From: Gemmataceae bacterium
GTDB lineage: Bacteria > Planctomycetota > Planctomycetia > Gemmatales > Gemmataceae
NCBI GenBank assembly: GCA_947474875.1
Contig: CANJKY010000211.1
Span: 1-6,686 of the forward strand
Length of the DNA: 6,686 bases
Reading direction: 5' to 3'
Position numbers and translations under genes: made by a program. Within the stretch, counting starts at the first letter, position 1. The number at the start of each line of letters is the position of its first letter. The notes below the pieces were generated by a model that was given only the letters and a program-made list of their open reading frames with translations, was not told the origin of the DNA and made no database searches. Below, one piece after another: positions 1 to 5,953 of this stretch.

Positions 1-25
1 CTGCTACCGGCTCGCCGGGGTCGAA

Positions 26-361
26 TCAGTTGGCGCTGAAGAACAGTTTGCGGGCGCGGTCGAGGCCGAGCGGGTCGGCGTGGAAGCGGGCGTAGCACCC
101 GTCGCACAGGTCGTACTCGACCGGCTCGGGGGTGGCGGCGGTCGTGGGGGTCGGCTCCAGTTCGGTGTCGTCGTCGGCGGCGGCCAGCAGCTCGTCCATG
201 GCGTCGATGTGGTCCGGGTCGTCCTGCCCGTCCAGATCGGCGGCGGTCAGCTTCCCGTCTGCCACTTCGTCCACCCGCCGGGCCTCCATGCGGACCACAT
301 ACCGGCGGTCGGTGCCGGCGCGGAGTTCCTTGGTGCACGCGTCGCAGAAGAACCGTTGCAT
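26..361 (-). CDS. Small conserved hypothetical protein with two CxxC motifs (zinc-ribbon-like)
   Basis: The product is 111 residues. It has one CxxC pair near the N-terminus (C6-D-A-C9) and a second near the C-terminus (C86-D-G-C89), each in a short aromatic/hydrophobic context. An acidic, Asp/Glu/Ala/Thr-rich linker (about residues 29-83) lies between them. Two separated CxxC knuckles suggest one structural zinc site, and no catalytic motif is visible. The ending DPLGLDRARKLFFSAN resembles small planctomycete proteins I recall that begin with a CxxC 'CDLCGK' motif and end DPLG...KFDFS.N; that is recall, not a search. The frame is open upstream to an ATG at 502, but the ATG at 361 is preferred: the family-like sequence begins there, the preceding 47 residues are low-complexity Arg/Gly/Thr, and AAGGG lies about seven bases upstream. 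There is no signal peptide, so it is probably cytoplasmic. Function is unknown. Confidence 0.75.
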   Translation of the reverse strand: MQRFFCDACTKELRAGTDRRYVVRMEARRVDEVADGKLTAADLDGQDDPDHIDAMDELLAAADDDTELEPTPTTAATPEPVEYDLCDGCYARFHADPLGLDRARKLFFSAN

Positions 362-526
362 GGCGATGCCCTTGATGTCCTGCCGGCGGCGGGTGGTACG
401 AGTCGGATGAACCCGCCCGCCGGTCACAACCCCTACACTCCACACATCACACGTCCGACCGGGCGAGTCAAGCGGAAATCCGCCGCCCGCCCGGGTGTTC
501 ACTGACAGGGTCTTGACAGCGACCCC

Positions 527-585
527 GTGTTCTGCTCGCTCCGCGAGCGGTCTTCCCGAACCCGCTCGCGGAGCGAGCAGAACAC
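527..585. repeat. 24-bp perfect inverted repeat with 11-nt loop, possible terminator of the rhomboid-fold gene
   Basis: The left arm (527-550) and right arm (562-585) are exact reverse complements around an 11-nt loop (551-561). The right arm begins two bases past the stop codon of the minus-strand gene at 588-1526, so the hairpin would form at the very 3' end of that mRNA. No T-run follows on the minus strand (GGGGTCGCTG), so it is not a textbook intrinsic terminator. It could act as a 3' stabiliser or a Rho-linked stop. Each arm also folds on itself: GCTCGC-TCC-GCGAGC at 534-548 and its inverted copy with a GGA loop at 564-578. The region can therefore form one long stem or two small hairpins. 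Confidence 0.85.
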
Positions 586-587
586 TT

Positions 588-1526
588 TTACCCCCGCCGC
601 CTCTTGAACGCCTCGCTCGCCCGCAGCAGCACGTCGTTCTCGTCCGCCGTCAGGCTGCCCTTGCCGTGTTTGGCCACCTTCTCCAGCACCGCGTCCAGCT
701 TCGCTTCCAGGTACTCGTCCACGCTCCCCGCGCGCGGGGCGGGCACCCCGGCCGACACCGCATCCCCCTCCCGCTCGCGGGCCGACGACGGGGCCGGGCG
801 GTACGGGGTGTCCGGCTCGTCGTACACGCTCAGCCGCGGGGCGGCCCGGCGGCGGGCGAACAGCCCGTCGGCGAACCCGAGCAGTCGGCCGGCGGTGCGG
901 TGGTACGCGAACGCGAACCCGGCCCCGGTGAGCGGCTCGGCCAGCGACGGGTTCGGCCCGCCGACGGACAGGGAGAACAGGTACAGCCCGAGGGCCACCG
1001 CCACCAGCACCCACGCCGGGATGGGCAGCACGAAGAAGATGCGGATGTGGGTGTGCGGGAAGTGGCAGGCGAACAGCACCAGGGTGGCGAACAGCGGGGC
1101 GGCCGGCCCGAGCGTCACCATCTCCGGGCCGATCCCGAACACGTGCAGCAACAGCTTCACCCCGCTCGCCAGCAGGCCGGCCGCCAGGTAGAAGGTGACG
1201 AACCGGCGGGTGCCGTACACCGTCTCCACCTCAGACCCGAACCAGTACAGGCCGAGCGCGGCGAAGATCAGCCCGACCAGGCTGTACGACGACACCGCCA
1301 GGAACGAGGTGACCACCCGCCACACCTGCCCGCTCAGGATGGCCCGCGGGTCGAACTGCACGGCCTCGACGAACGACCCCGGCCCGCCGTCCGGACCTCG
1401 GGTGGCGACGGCGGCGAAGAAGCACACGACGGTGACGGCGATGAGCGTGACCGTGCCACGGTAGGTGATGGTGTTCCACCACCCGCCGGCGTCGTCCCGG
1501 TAGTACTCGCGGTCGTAAATGCCCAT
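588..1526 (-). CDS. Rhomboid-fold integral membrane protein, predicted catalytically inactive
   Basis: The product is 312 residues. It shows about six hydrophobic segments (roughly 24-42, 72-97, 107-130, 138-155, 162-188, 195-210) and a soluble tail. Rhomboid features visible are the N-terminal MGIYDREYYRD, the L1-type VWRVVTSFL (W69-R70), FGSEVETVYGTRRFVTFYL (96-114) and FFVLPIPAWVL (164-174). The tail (about 268-310, LDAVLEKVAKHGKGSLT...) resembles the short helical C-terminal domain on many planctomycete rhomboids (DUF6576-like, by recall). The catalytic positions are replaced. The GxSG serine motif is G140-P-A-A-P144, with Ala142 in place of Ser. The catalytic His of the 'AHLGG' segment is Pro198. 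The HxxxN of the second helix is Gly85/Ala89. It therefore probably binds or chaperones membrane clients rather than cleaving them, as iRhoms and derlins do; that role is inference. The ATG at 1526 has AGGAG eight bases upstream. The gene stands alone, with palindromes on both sides. Confidence 0.85.
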   Translation of the reverse strand: MGIYDREYYRDDAGGWWNTITYRGTVTLIAVTVVCFFAAVATRGPDGGPGSFVEAVQFDPRAILSGQVWRVVTSFLAVSSYSLVGLIFAALGLYWFGSEVETVYGTRRFVTFYLAAGLLASGVKLLLHVFGIGPEMVTLGPAAPLFATLVLFACHFPHTHIRIFFVLPIPAWVLVAVALGLYLFSLSVGGPNPSLAEPLTGAGFAFAYHRTAGRLLGFADGLFARRRAAPRLSVYDEPDTPYRPAPSSAREREGDAVSAGVPAPRAGSVDEYLEAKLDAVLEKVAKHGKGSLTADENDVLLRASEAFKRRRG

Positions 1527-1534
1527 CCGCCCCG

Positions 1535-1539
1535 CTCCT
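1535..1539 (-). promoter_or_regulatory. Ribosome binding site of the rhomboid-fold gene
   Basis: AGGAG on the minus strand lies eight bases before the ATG at 1526. It supports that start, which also yields the family-typical MGIYD N-terminus. Confidence 0.6.
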
Positions 1540-1620
1540 GCCCCTGCGGCGGTGCCGCCCTTTCAGCTTAGCAGAACCGCCGGCCCGATCCCAGAGCGAG
1601 TGAGGGCGAACCGCCGGCCG

Positions 1621-1654
1621 GAAAACGAAAACGCCGCGGCGGGTGCCGCGGCGT
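1621..1654 (-). terminator. Intrinsic terminator of the coiled-coil gene
   Basis: On the minus strand a perfect 10-bp stem (1645-1654 with 1631-1640, ACGCCGCGGC / GCCGCGGCGT) closes a four-base loop (1641-1644). It is followed directly by TTTCGTTTTC (1630-1621). It lies about 28 bases past the stop codon at 1683. A GC-rich stem plus a T-rich tract is the classical Rho-independent arrangement, and it separates the coiled-coil gene from the rhomboid-fold gene downstream. Confidence 0.85.
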
Positions 1655-1682
1655 CTCGTGGGGTCGTTCACTCAGCCGGCGG

Positions 1683-2468
1683 TCAGTCGCCGATCTGGGT
1701 GGTGCCCGCCTTCTTGCCGGTGAGCGGGGCCAGGATGTCGTCCACCGACTCGGTCACCGGGGCGTCGATGCGGCCCTTGCCGGTGTCCAGCCCGATCCGC
1801 ACCCGCTGCACCTCCAGCTTCTCCTTCAGCTTCTCGATCCCCTCGCGGACGGCGCTCAGCTTGCTGTCGTCGCGGGTGTACTTGTTCTTGGTGGCTTGCA
1901 GCCGCAGCGCCTTGTACTCGACCTCCAGCGCGTCCAGGGTGTTGGTCAGGTCCGACTTCACCGCCTGGATCTCGTTCAGGTTCTGGGTGAGGATGCTCTT
2001 GGCCTCCTCCCGGTTACCCAGGGTGGACTCCATCGTCTTGAGCGTCATCTCCCGCTGGGCGACGGCCTGGGTGTCCAGCTTGAGCTGCCGCTTGGCGTCG
2101 TCGATGCTCAGCATCCGCTTGCCGACCGACACCTGCTTGTCCGCCTTCTTGATGCTGTCGGCGAACGCCAGCACGTCACTCCGCTCGGCGCTCACCTTCG
2201 TCCGCAGGTCGGCCACCGCCTTGCTCAGCCGGTCCGACTGAACGATCTCTTGAGCCAGTTCGTCCTTCAGTTGCCGCTCGGTCTTGTCCAGTGACTTCAC
2301 TTCCTCGCGGAGCCGCTCGATCTCCCGCTCCGGGGTGCCCGCCTTGTCGGCGAACTGTTGCACTTCCTGCTTGGCGTAGGCGGCCAGCTTCCGGACGGTG
2401 CCGGTGCCGATGAACGCCACGCCCAGGGCGATCACCCCACCCAGCAGCACGATCTTCTTCAGTTTCAT
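1683..2468 (-). CDS. Membrane-anchored coiled-coil protein of unknown function
   Basis: The product is 261 residues. A basic start (MKLKK) is followed by one hydrophobic segment (about 6-24, IVLLGGVIALGVAFIGTGTV), which is either an uncleaved signal anchor or a signal peptide. From about residue 45 to 228 the chain is heptad-rich, with alternating Leu/Val/Ile and Glu/Lys/Arg and little Pro or Gly. This predicts long coiled-coil helices outside the cytoplasmic membrane or along its surface. The last 30 residues (DAPVTESVDDILAPLTGKKAGTTQIGD) look disordered. Similar short anchored coiled-coil proteins occur in planctomycetes, but I cannot name a family. A GTG at 2471 directly precedes the ATG at 2468; GAGGA at 2476-2480 is seven bases from the ATG and only four from the GTG, so the ATG is chosen. 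The gene is a single transcription unit with its own terminator. Confidence 0.85.
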   Translation of the reverse strand: MKLKKIVLLGGVIALGVAFIGTGTVRKLAAYAKQEVQQFADKAGTPEREIERLREEVKSLDKTERQLKDELAQEIVQSDRLSKAVADLRTKVSAERSDVLAFADSIKKADKQVSVGKRMLSIDDAKRQLKLDTQAVAQREMTLKTMESTLGNREEAKSILTQNLNEIQAVKSDLTNTLDALEVEYKALRLQATKNKYTRDDSKLSAVREGIEKLKEKLEVQRVRIGLDTGKGRIDAPVTESVDDILAPLTGKKAGTTQIGD

Positions 2469-2475
2469 CACTCGG

Positions 2476-2480
2476 TCCTC
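2476..2480 (-). promoter_or_regulatory. Ribosome binding site deciding the start of the coiled-coil gene
   Basis: GAGGA on the minus strand is seven bases from the ATG at 2468 and four from the adjacent in-frame GTG at 2471. This spacing favours ATG. Confidence 0.55.
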
Positions 2481-2647
2481 AAGAGGTGGCAGCGGAACGG
2501 GTTGCGTTCGGTATGGGTGCCGCTCGGCTCGCGTCGTGGGTACGGGGTCGGGGCGGCGGACAAGAAGTGTTTCGCCGGCTGAACGGGCGGATTTGGCCGG
2601 GCCTGGGGAAATTCGGGATTTTCGGGTGGCCGGTTTACAGCCCTTTC

Positions 2648-2704
2648 TTCGCCGCGACCACCGGGAGCGGCCGAGCTAGCACCGCTCCCGGTGGTCGCGG
2701 CGAA
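2648..2704. repeat. 23-bp perfect inverted repeat with 11-nt loop in a divergent promoter region
   Basis: The left arm (2648-2670) and right arm (2682-2704) are exact reverse complements around an 11-nt loop (2671-2681). Both flanking genes point away from it, so it is not a terminator for either. It may be an operator, a 5'-leader hairpin of the plus-strand gene (77 bases before its ATG), or a mobile palindromic repeat. The loop-proximal GAGCGG/CCGCTC and the 11-nt loop length are shared with the inverted repeat at 527-585; the rest of the stem differs. Confidence 0.85.
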
Positions 2705-2781
2705 GATGTGGCGTCTCCCCGCCCGCCGTGGTACCCTATCCTCGCCTACCTGCTTGCGCTCTTCCCCGCCTGAGCCGATCC

Positions 2782-4974
2782 ATGCCGCTCCGCTGGCTCC
2801 TGCTGCTGTTGTTCATGTCCCCGGCGTTCGCCGCGGATGTCTCCTTCCGCAACGACGTGCAGGCGGTGCTCACGCGGGCCGGGTGTAACGCCGGCGCGTG
2901 CCACGGCAACCTGAACGGCAAGGGCGGGTTCAAGCTGTCGCTGAAAGGGGAAGACGCCGAAGGGGATCACGCCGCCATCACCCGCGGAATGCTCGGCCGG
3001 CGGACGGACCTGCACCGCCCGGCCGACAGCCTGTTGTTGCAGAAGGCCGCCGGGCAGGTGCCGCACGAAGGCGGCAGCCGGTTCTCAGTACGGAGTACCG
3101 AGTACGCAGTGCTGCGACGGTGGATCGAGGCTGGGTGTCGGGTGGACGGCAGCGACGTGCCGAAGCTGACGAAGCTGAGCGTGAACGGCACCTCGCACGT
3201 CCTGGTCGAACCAGCGAACCGGGTGTCGATCACGGCCACCGCCACGTTCTCCGACGGCCGCACGCGGGACGTGACGAACCTGGTGGCGTTCGAGTTGAGC
3301 AACGTCGGGGTGGCGGCGGTGAAGCCGACCGGCGCAGTCGTCCGTGAACAGTTCGGCGAGGTGGTGGTGCTGGTCCGCTACCTGGATCGGCAGGTGCCCG
3401 TGCGAATCGCTTTCCTGCCCGACCGCCCGGCCCCGGACCTGTCGAAGCTGCCGGCGAACAACCCGATCGACACGCTGGTGTACGCCGACCTCGCCCGCCT
3501 CCGCATCACCCCGTCGGACCTGTGTTCCGATTCCGTCTTCCTCCGCCGGGCGTTCCTCGATGCGTGCGGCATCACCCCCACCGCCGCCGAGGTGCGCGCG
3601 TTCCTGGCCGATTCGTCGCCGGACAAGCGGGCGAAGCTGATCGACACGCTGCTCGACCGCCCCGAGTACGCCGCGTACTGGGCGCAGAAGTGGGCCGACC
3701 TGCTGCGGAACGAGGAGAAGAGCCTGGACAAGAAGGGCGTGCAGGTGTTCCACCGCTGGATCCGCACGGCCGTGGCCGAGGACAAGCCGCTCACCGACTT
3801 CGCCCGCGACATCCTCACCGCCCGCGGCAGCACCTACGCCACCCCGCCGGCCAACTTCTACCGGGCGGTCCGCGACCCGTACCTGCGGGCGGAGGGCGTC
3901 GCCCAGGTGTTCCTCGGCCTACGGGTGAGCTGCGCCCGCTGCCACAACCACCCGTTCGACGTGTGGACGCAGGACGACTACCACCGGTTCGCCGCCGTGT
4001 TCGCCCGCATCGACTATCGGGTGATCGAGAACAACCGCAAGGACGACCTGGACAAGCACGAGTTCAACGGCGAGCAGGTGGTGTTCGCCAAGCCCGCCGG
4101 GGAACTTCCGCACCCCCGCGGCGGGGATGCGAGGCCGAAGTTCCTCGGGGCGGTTACGCCGGAACTGGCCGGGCGGGCGGACCGCCTCACGCCGCTGGCC
4201 GACTGGCTGACGGCGGACGGCAACCCGTTCTTCGCCAAAGCCCAGGCCAACCGGGTGTGGGCGCACCTGCTCGGCCGGGGGATCGTGGACCCGATCGACG
4301 ACTTCAAGGCGGCCAACCCGCCGACCAACCCGGAGTTGCTCGACCACCTGGCGAAGCAGTTCGCCGCCGGCGGGTACCGGCTGAAGCCGCTCATCCGGCA
4401 CGTCATGACTTCCCGCGTGTACCAACTGTCGGCATCGCCGAACGACACGAACCTGGCGGACGATTCGCACTTCTCGCGGGCACGGGTCCACCCGTTGGAA
4501 GCCGAGCAGTTGATGGACGCGGTGGCGAACACGCTGGGCGTCGAACTGAAGCTGCCCGGCTACCCGACCGGCACGCGGGCCGGGGAGATGGCGGCCACGC
4601 CGATGGAGGGGCGGCGGCAAGCCGGCGGCAGCGGCATGCGGTTCCTGAAGGTGTTCGGCAAGCCGGACCGCCTGCTCACTTGTGAGTGCGAGCGGAGCGA
4701 CGACCCCGGCGTGTTGCAGGCGTTCCAGATGATGACCGGCGAGCTGGTGAACGGGCTGTTGCGGAAATCGGACAACCGCCTCGGCCGGCTGACCGCGAAA
4801 CCGGCGGCCGAGGCGCTGGACGAGCTGTACCTGGCGGCGGTGGCCCGCCCACCGACGGCGGCCGAGGCGAAGAAGCTGCTGGGGTATGTGGAGTCGGCCG
4901 CCGACAAGCGGGCGGCGTGGGAGGACGTGGCCTGGGGGCTGCTCAACTCGAAGGAGTTCTTGCTGAGGAGGTGA
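2782..4974 (+). CDS. Exported DUF1549/DUF1553 (PSCyt2/PSD1) planctomycete protein with Big_2-like domain
   Basis: The product is 730 residues. Residues 1-18 form a signal peptide (MPLRWLLLLL..., cleavage likely after AFAA). An N-terminal cytochrome-like part follows (about 19-125), with C35-NAGA-C40-H41-G, the Cx4CH variant usual in this family, and STEYAVLRRWIEAGC (105-119). Residues about 129-209 resemble a bacterial Ig-like Big_2 domain (ITATATFSDGRTRDVTN). DUF1549 spans about 225-410 and contains C384-A-R-C387-H388-NHPFD, a canonical CxxCH that could bind heme c. DUF1553 spans about 452-720 (TPLADWLTADGNPFFAKAQ, NRVWAHLLGRGIVDPIDDF, SDDPGVLQAFQMMTGE). Length and order match complete family members. 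The biochemical role is not established; an envelope location and redox or polymer-related function are inference. The ATG at 2728 would place 18 residues before the signal peptide, so 2782 is preferred, although its ribosome binding site is weak. No DUF1501 partner follows, whereas such a gene often does. Confidence 0.93.
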   Translation: MPLRWLLLLLFMSPAFAADVSFRNDVQAVLTRAGCNAGACHGNLNGKGGFKLSLKGEDAEGDHAAITRGMLGRRTDLHRPADSLLLQKAAGQVPHEGGSRFSVRSTEYAVLRRWIEAGCRVDGSDVPKLTKLSVNGTSHVLVEPANRVSITATATFSDGRTRDVTNLVAFELSNVGVAAVKPTGAVVREQFGEVVVLVRYLDRQVPVRIAFLPDRPAPDLSKLPANNPIDTLVYADLARLRITPSDLCSDSVFLRRAFLDACGITPTAAEVRAFLADSSPDKRAKLIDTLLDRPEYAAYWAQKWADLLRNEEKSLDKKGVQVFHRWIRTAVAEDKPLTDFARDILTARGSTYATPPANFYRAVRDPYLRAEGVAQVFLGLRVSCARCHNHPFDVWTQDDYHRFAAVFARIDYRVIENNRKDDLDKHEFNGEQVVFAKPAGELPHPRGGDARPKFLGAVTPELAGRADRLTPLADWLTADGNPFFAKAQANRVWAHLLGRGIVDPIDDFKAANPPTNPELLDHLAKQFAAGGYRLKPLIRHVMTSRVYQLSASPNDTNLADDSHFSRARVHPLEAEQLMDAVANTLGVELKLPGYPTGTRAGEMAATPMEGRRQAGGSGMRFLKVFGKPDRLLTCECERSDDPGVLQAFQMMTGELVNGLLRKSDNRLGRLTAKPAAEALDELYLAAVARPPTAAEAKKLLGYVESAADKRAAWEDVAWGLLNSKEFLLRR
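3086..3113 (+). repeat. Four-unit degenerate 7-bp tandem repeat inside the DUF1549/DUF1553 gene
   Basis: Four consecutive heptamers read CAGTACG, GAGTACC, GAGTACG and CAGTGCT. They encode residues 102-111 (SVRSTEYAVL) of the cytochrome-like N-terminal part. Because seven is not a multiple of three, the repeat does not give a repeating peptide. I recall AGTAC-heptad tracts as an intergenic repeat type in planctomycetes, whose translations contain STEY and VLST strings; that is recall only. Confidence 0.6.
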
Positions 4975-4985
4975 GCGGCGTATGT

Positions 4986-5048
4986 CGCCGGCCCCTCCGG
5001 GGCGGGTTCGACCTCGTGATCCCAACCCAGGGCTTCCGCCCTGGGCTA
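4986..5048 (+). repeat. Left half of compound palindromic element (63 bp, bipartite)
   Basis: This half has a 21-bp block (4986-5006), an 18-base spacer (5007-5024) and a 24-bp block (5025-5048). Both blocks recur as exact reverse complements in the right half. Each block contains its own hairpin: GCCCC-TCC-GGGGC at 4991-5003 and CCCAGGGC-TTCC-GCCCTGGG at 5026-5045. The element starts 11 bases past the stop codon of the DUF1549/DUF1553 gene. Confidence 0.85.
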
Positions 5049-5056
5049 CAACCGCG

Positions 5057-5071
5057 GGCACCTCCGGTGCC
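5057..5071 (+). repeat. TCC-loop hairpin in the centre of the compound element
   Basis: GGCACC-TCC-GGTGCC is a perfect 6-bp stem closed by a TCC loop, lying between the two 63-bp halves. It shares loop and closing pair with the neighbouring hairpins but has a different stem. No inverted partner copy is present nearby. Confidence 0.6.
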
Positions 5072-5150
5072 GGAAGACCGCCCTTCGCCCACTCGTTTCC
5101 GCACAGGATCGCTCACCCCAGTTCTTTCGCCGCAGAGCGGCCGCCGGATG

Positions 5151-5213
5151 TAGCCCAGGGCGGAAGCCCTGGGTAACGGAACCACACAACGCCCCGCCCC
5201 GGAGGGGCCGGCG
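5151..5213 (-). repeat. Right half of compound palindromic element (63 bp, inverted copy)
   Basis: A 24-bp block (5151-5174), an 18-base spacer (5175-5192) and a 21-bp block (5193-5213) mirror the left half exactly in block order, block sequence and spacer length. The spacer sequence itself is poorly conserved. Internal hairpins are CCCAGGGC-GGAA-GCCCTGGG at 5154-5173 and GCCCC-GGA-GGGGC at 5196-5208. The element ends 47 bases before the LRR gene's stop codon, so both convergent genes would transcribe into it; a bidirectional terminator role is plausible but not shown. Confidence 0.85.
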
Positions 5214-5260
5214 GCCCACGCTCACGCGCTCCCCGTTGGGTCGCGGCTACCCGGTTCGAC

Positions 5261-5953
5261 TCACCACCGCACGATCAGCTCCCGCTTCTCCTTCTCCAGC
5301 GTCGAGATCAGCGCGTCGTACCCGGCCCGCGTCACCTTGCTGTTGTTCAGCTCCAGCCGCTTCAGGTTCTTCATCCCGAGCAGCTTCTTCACCCCGGCGT
5401 CCGTGATCTTCGTGCCGGACAGGTTCAGGTTCTCCAGGTCGGCGAACTGGACGATGGTGTCGATGGACTTGTCGGAGATCGGCGCGTCCAGCAGGTCGAG
5501 CGTCTTCAGCTTGGTCAGCCCCTTCAGCCCGATGATGGCGGCGTCGGACATCTTCACCCCGCCGACGTACAGGGTGGTCAGCTTCGGGCACTCGCTCAGG
5601 TGCTTGGCCTCCAGGTACTTCAGGTCGCCGCCGGCTAGCACCAGCTTCTGCAGGTTCTTCATCCGCTTCAGCCCGGCGAACCCCTGGTCGTCCAGCCCCT
5701 TGATGTTGCGGATCTCCACCGCCCCGATGGCGTCTTCCTTGTAAAAGGCGAACACCGTCTTGTCCTCCGCCTTCTCGAACATGACCGACACCCGGGCGGC
5801 CGGGTCCAGCTCCGGATCAAGGGTTGCCTCGCCCTTCAGGTCCTTCAGCTTGGCGAGTAGCTTCTCCTCGGCGGCGGTCGGCTTCGGCGGGTCGGCGGCG
5901 AACGCGGGCAGCACGAGAGCCAGGATTACCGGGGCGGTGGCAAGGCGGTTCAT
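5261..5953 (-). CDS. Exported leucine-rich-repeat protein
   Basis: The product is 230 residues. A signal peptide (MNRLATAPVILALVLPAFAA, 1-20) is followed by a charged linker (21-50) and a segment that precedes the repeats (about 50-95). Then come LRRs of about 24 residues with the LxxLxLxx(T/N)xI(S/T)DxG pattern. The clearest units are 122-146 (LTTLYVGGVKMSDAAIIGL), 147-170 (LKTLDLLDAPISDKSI), 171-194 (LENLNLSGTKITDAGVKKL) and 195-218 (LKRLELNNSKVTRAGYDAL), with a weaker unit before them. This is the cysteine-containing/RI-like LRR class that is expanded in planctomycetes, and such proteins usually mediate protein binding. Here the location is predicted to be periplasmic or surface, and the partner is unknown. 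The ATG at 5953 has GGAG seven bases upstream. The gene is convergent with the DUF1549/DUF1553 gene and divergent from the gene at 6091. Confidence 0.9.
   Translation of the reverse strand: MNRLATAPVILALVLPAFAADPPKPTAAEEKLLAKLKDLKGEATLDPELDPAARVSVMFEKAEDKTVFAFYKEDAIGAVEIRNIKGLDDQGFAGLKRMKNLQKLVLAGGDLKYLEAKHLSECPKLTTLYVGGVKMSDAAIIGLKGLTKLKTLDLLDAPISDKSIDTIVQFADLENLNLSGTKITDAGVKKLLGMKNLKRLELNNSKVTRAGYDALISTLEKEKRELIVRW

Larger units (their letters stand above)
2469..2781. promoter_or_regulatory. Divergent intergenic region between the coiled-coil and DUF1549/DUF1553 genes
   Basis: These 313 bases must hold the promoters of two divergent genes. I see no convincing -35/-10 pair on either strand. 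Apart from the ribosome binding site at 2476-2480, the clear structure is the perfect inverted repeat at 2648-2704. A repeated TTCGGG (within 2612-2627, AATTCGGGATTTTCGGG) lies left of it. Short open frames across this stretch start without ribosome binding sites and have no recognisable protein character, so it is treated as non-coding. Confidence 0.5.

Noticed and set aside
7..18. CCGGC-TC-GCCGG palindrome just past the stop of the gene at 26-361
   Set aside because: The stem is too short, with a two-base loop, and there is no T-tract on the minus strand within the window, so it is not supportable as a terminator.
466..471. TTGACT on the minus strand as a -35 box for the gene at 26-361
   Set aside because: The sequence 17-18 bases downstream (GATGTG/ATGTGT) is a poor -10 box, and the distance to the start codon is more than 100 bases.
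495..1571. Long plus-strand open frame (358 codons) opposite the rhomboid-fold gene
   Set aside because: Its product is Arg/Gln/Pro/His-rich low-complexity sequence typical of antisense frames in high-GC DNA. The minus strand encodes a coherent membrane protein with a good ribosome binding site.
2486..2773. Plus-strand open frame across the divergent spacer
   Set aside because: It reads straight through the 23-bp inverted repeat, has no ribosome binding site or recognisable domain, and overlaps the signal-peptide gene out of frame.
3522..4685. Plus-strand open frame of 387 codons within the DUF1549/DUF1553 gene
   Set aside because: Shadow frame: Arg/Pro/Gly-rich, no domain, and fully inside a conserved gene in another frame.
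3919..5061. Minus-strand open frame of 380 codons
   Set aside because: Antisense shadow of the DUF1549/DUF1553 gene that also runs into the palindromic element. The protein composition is not natural.
4986..5213. Compound element as an insertion sequence or MITE with target-site duplication
   Set aside because: It has no transposase frame, and the bases flanking the outer arms (GTATGT-side and GCCCAC-side) show no direct repeat, so classical transposition cannot be claimed.
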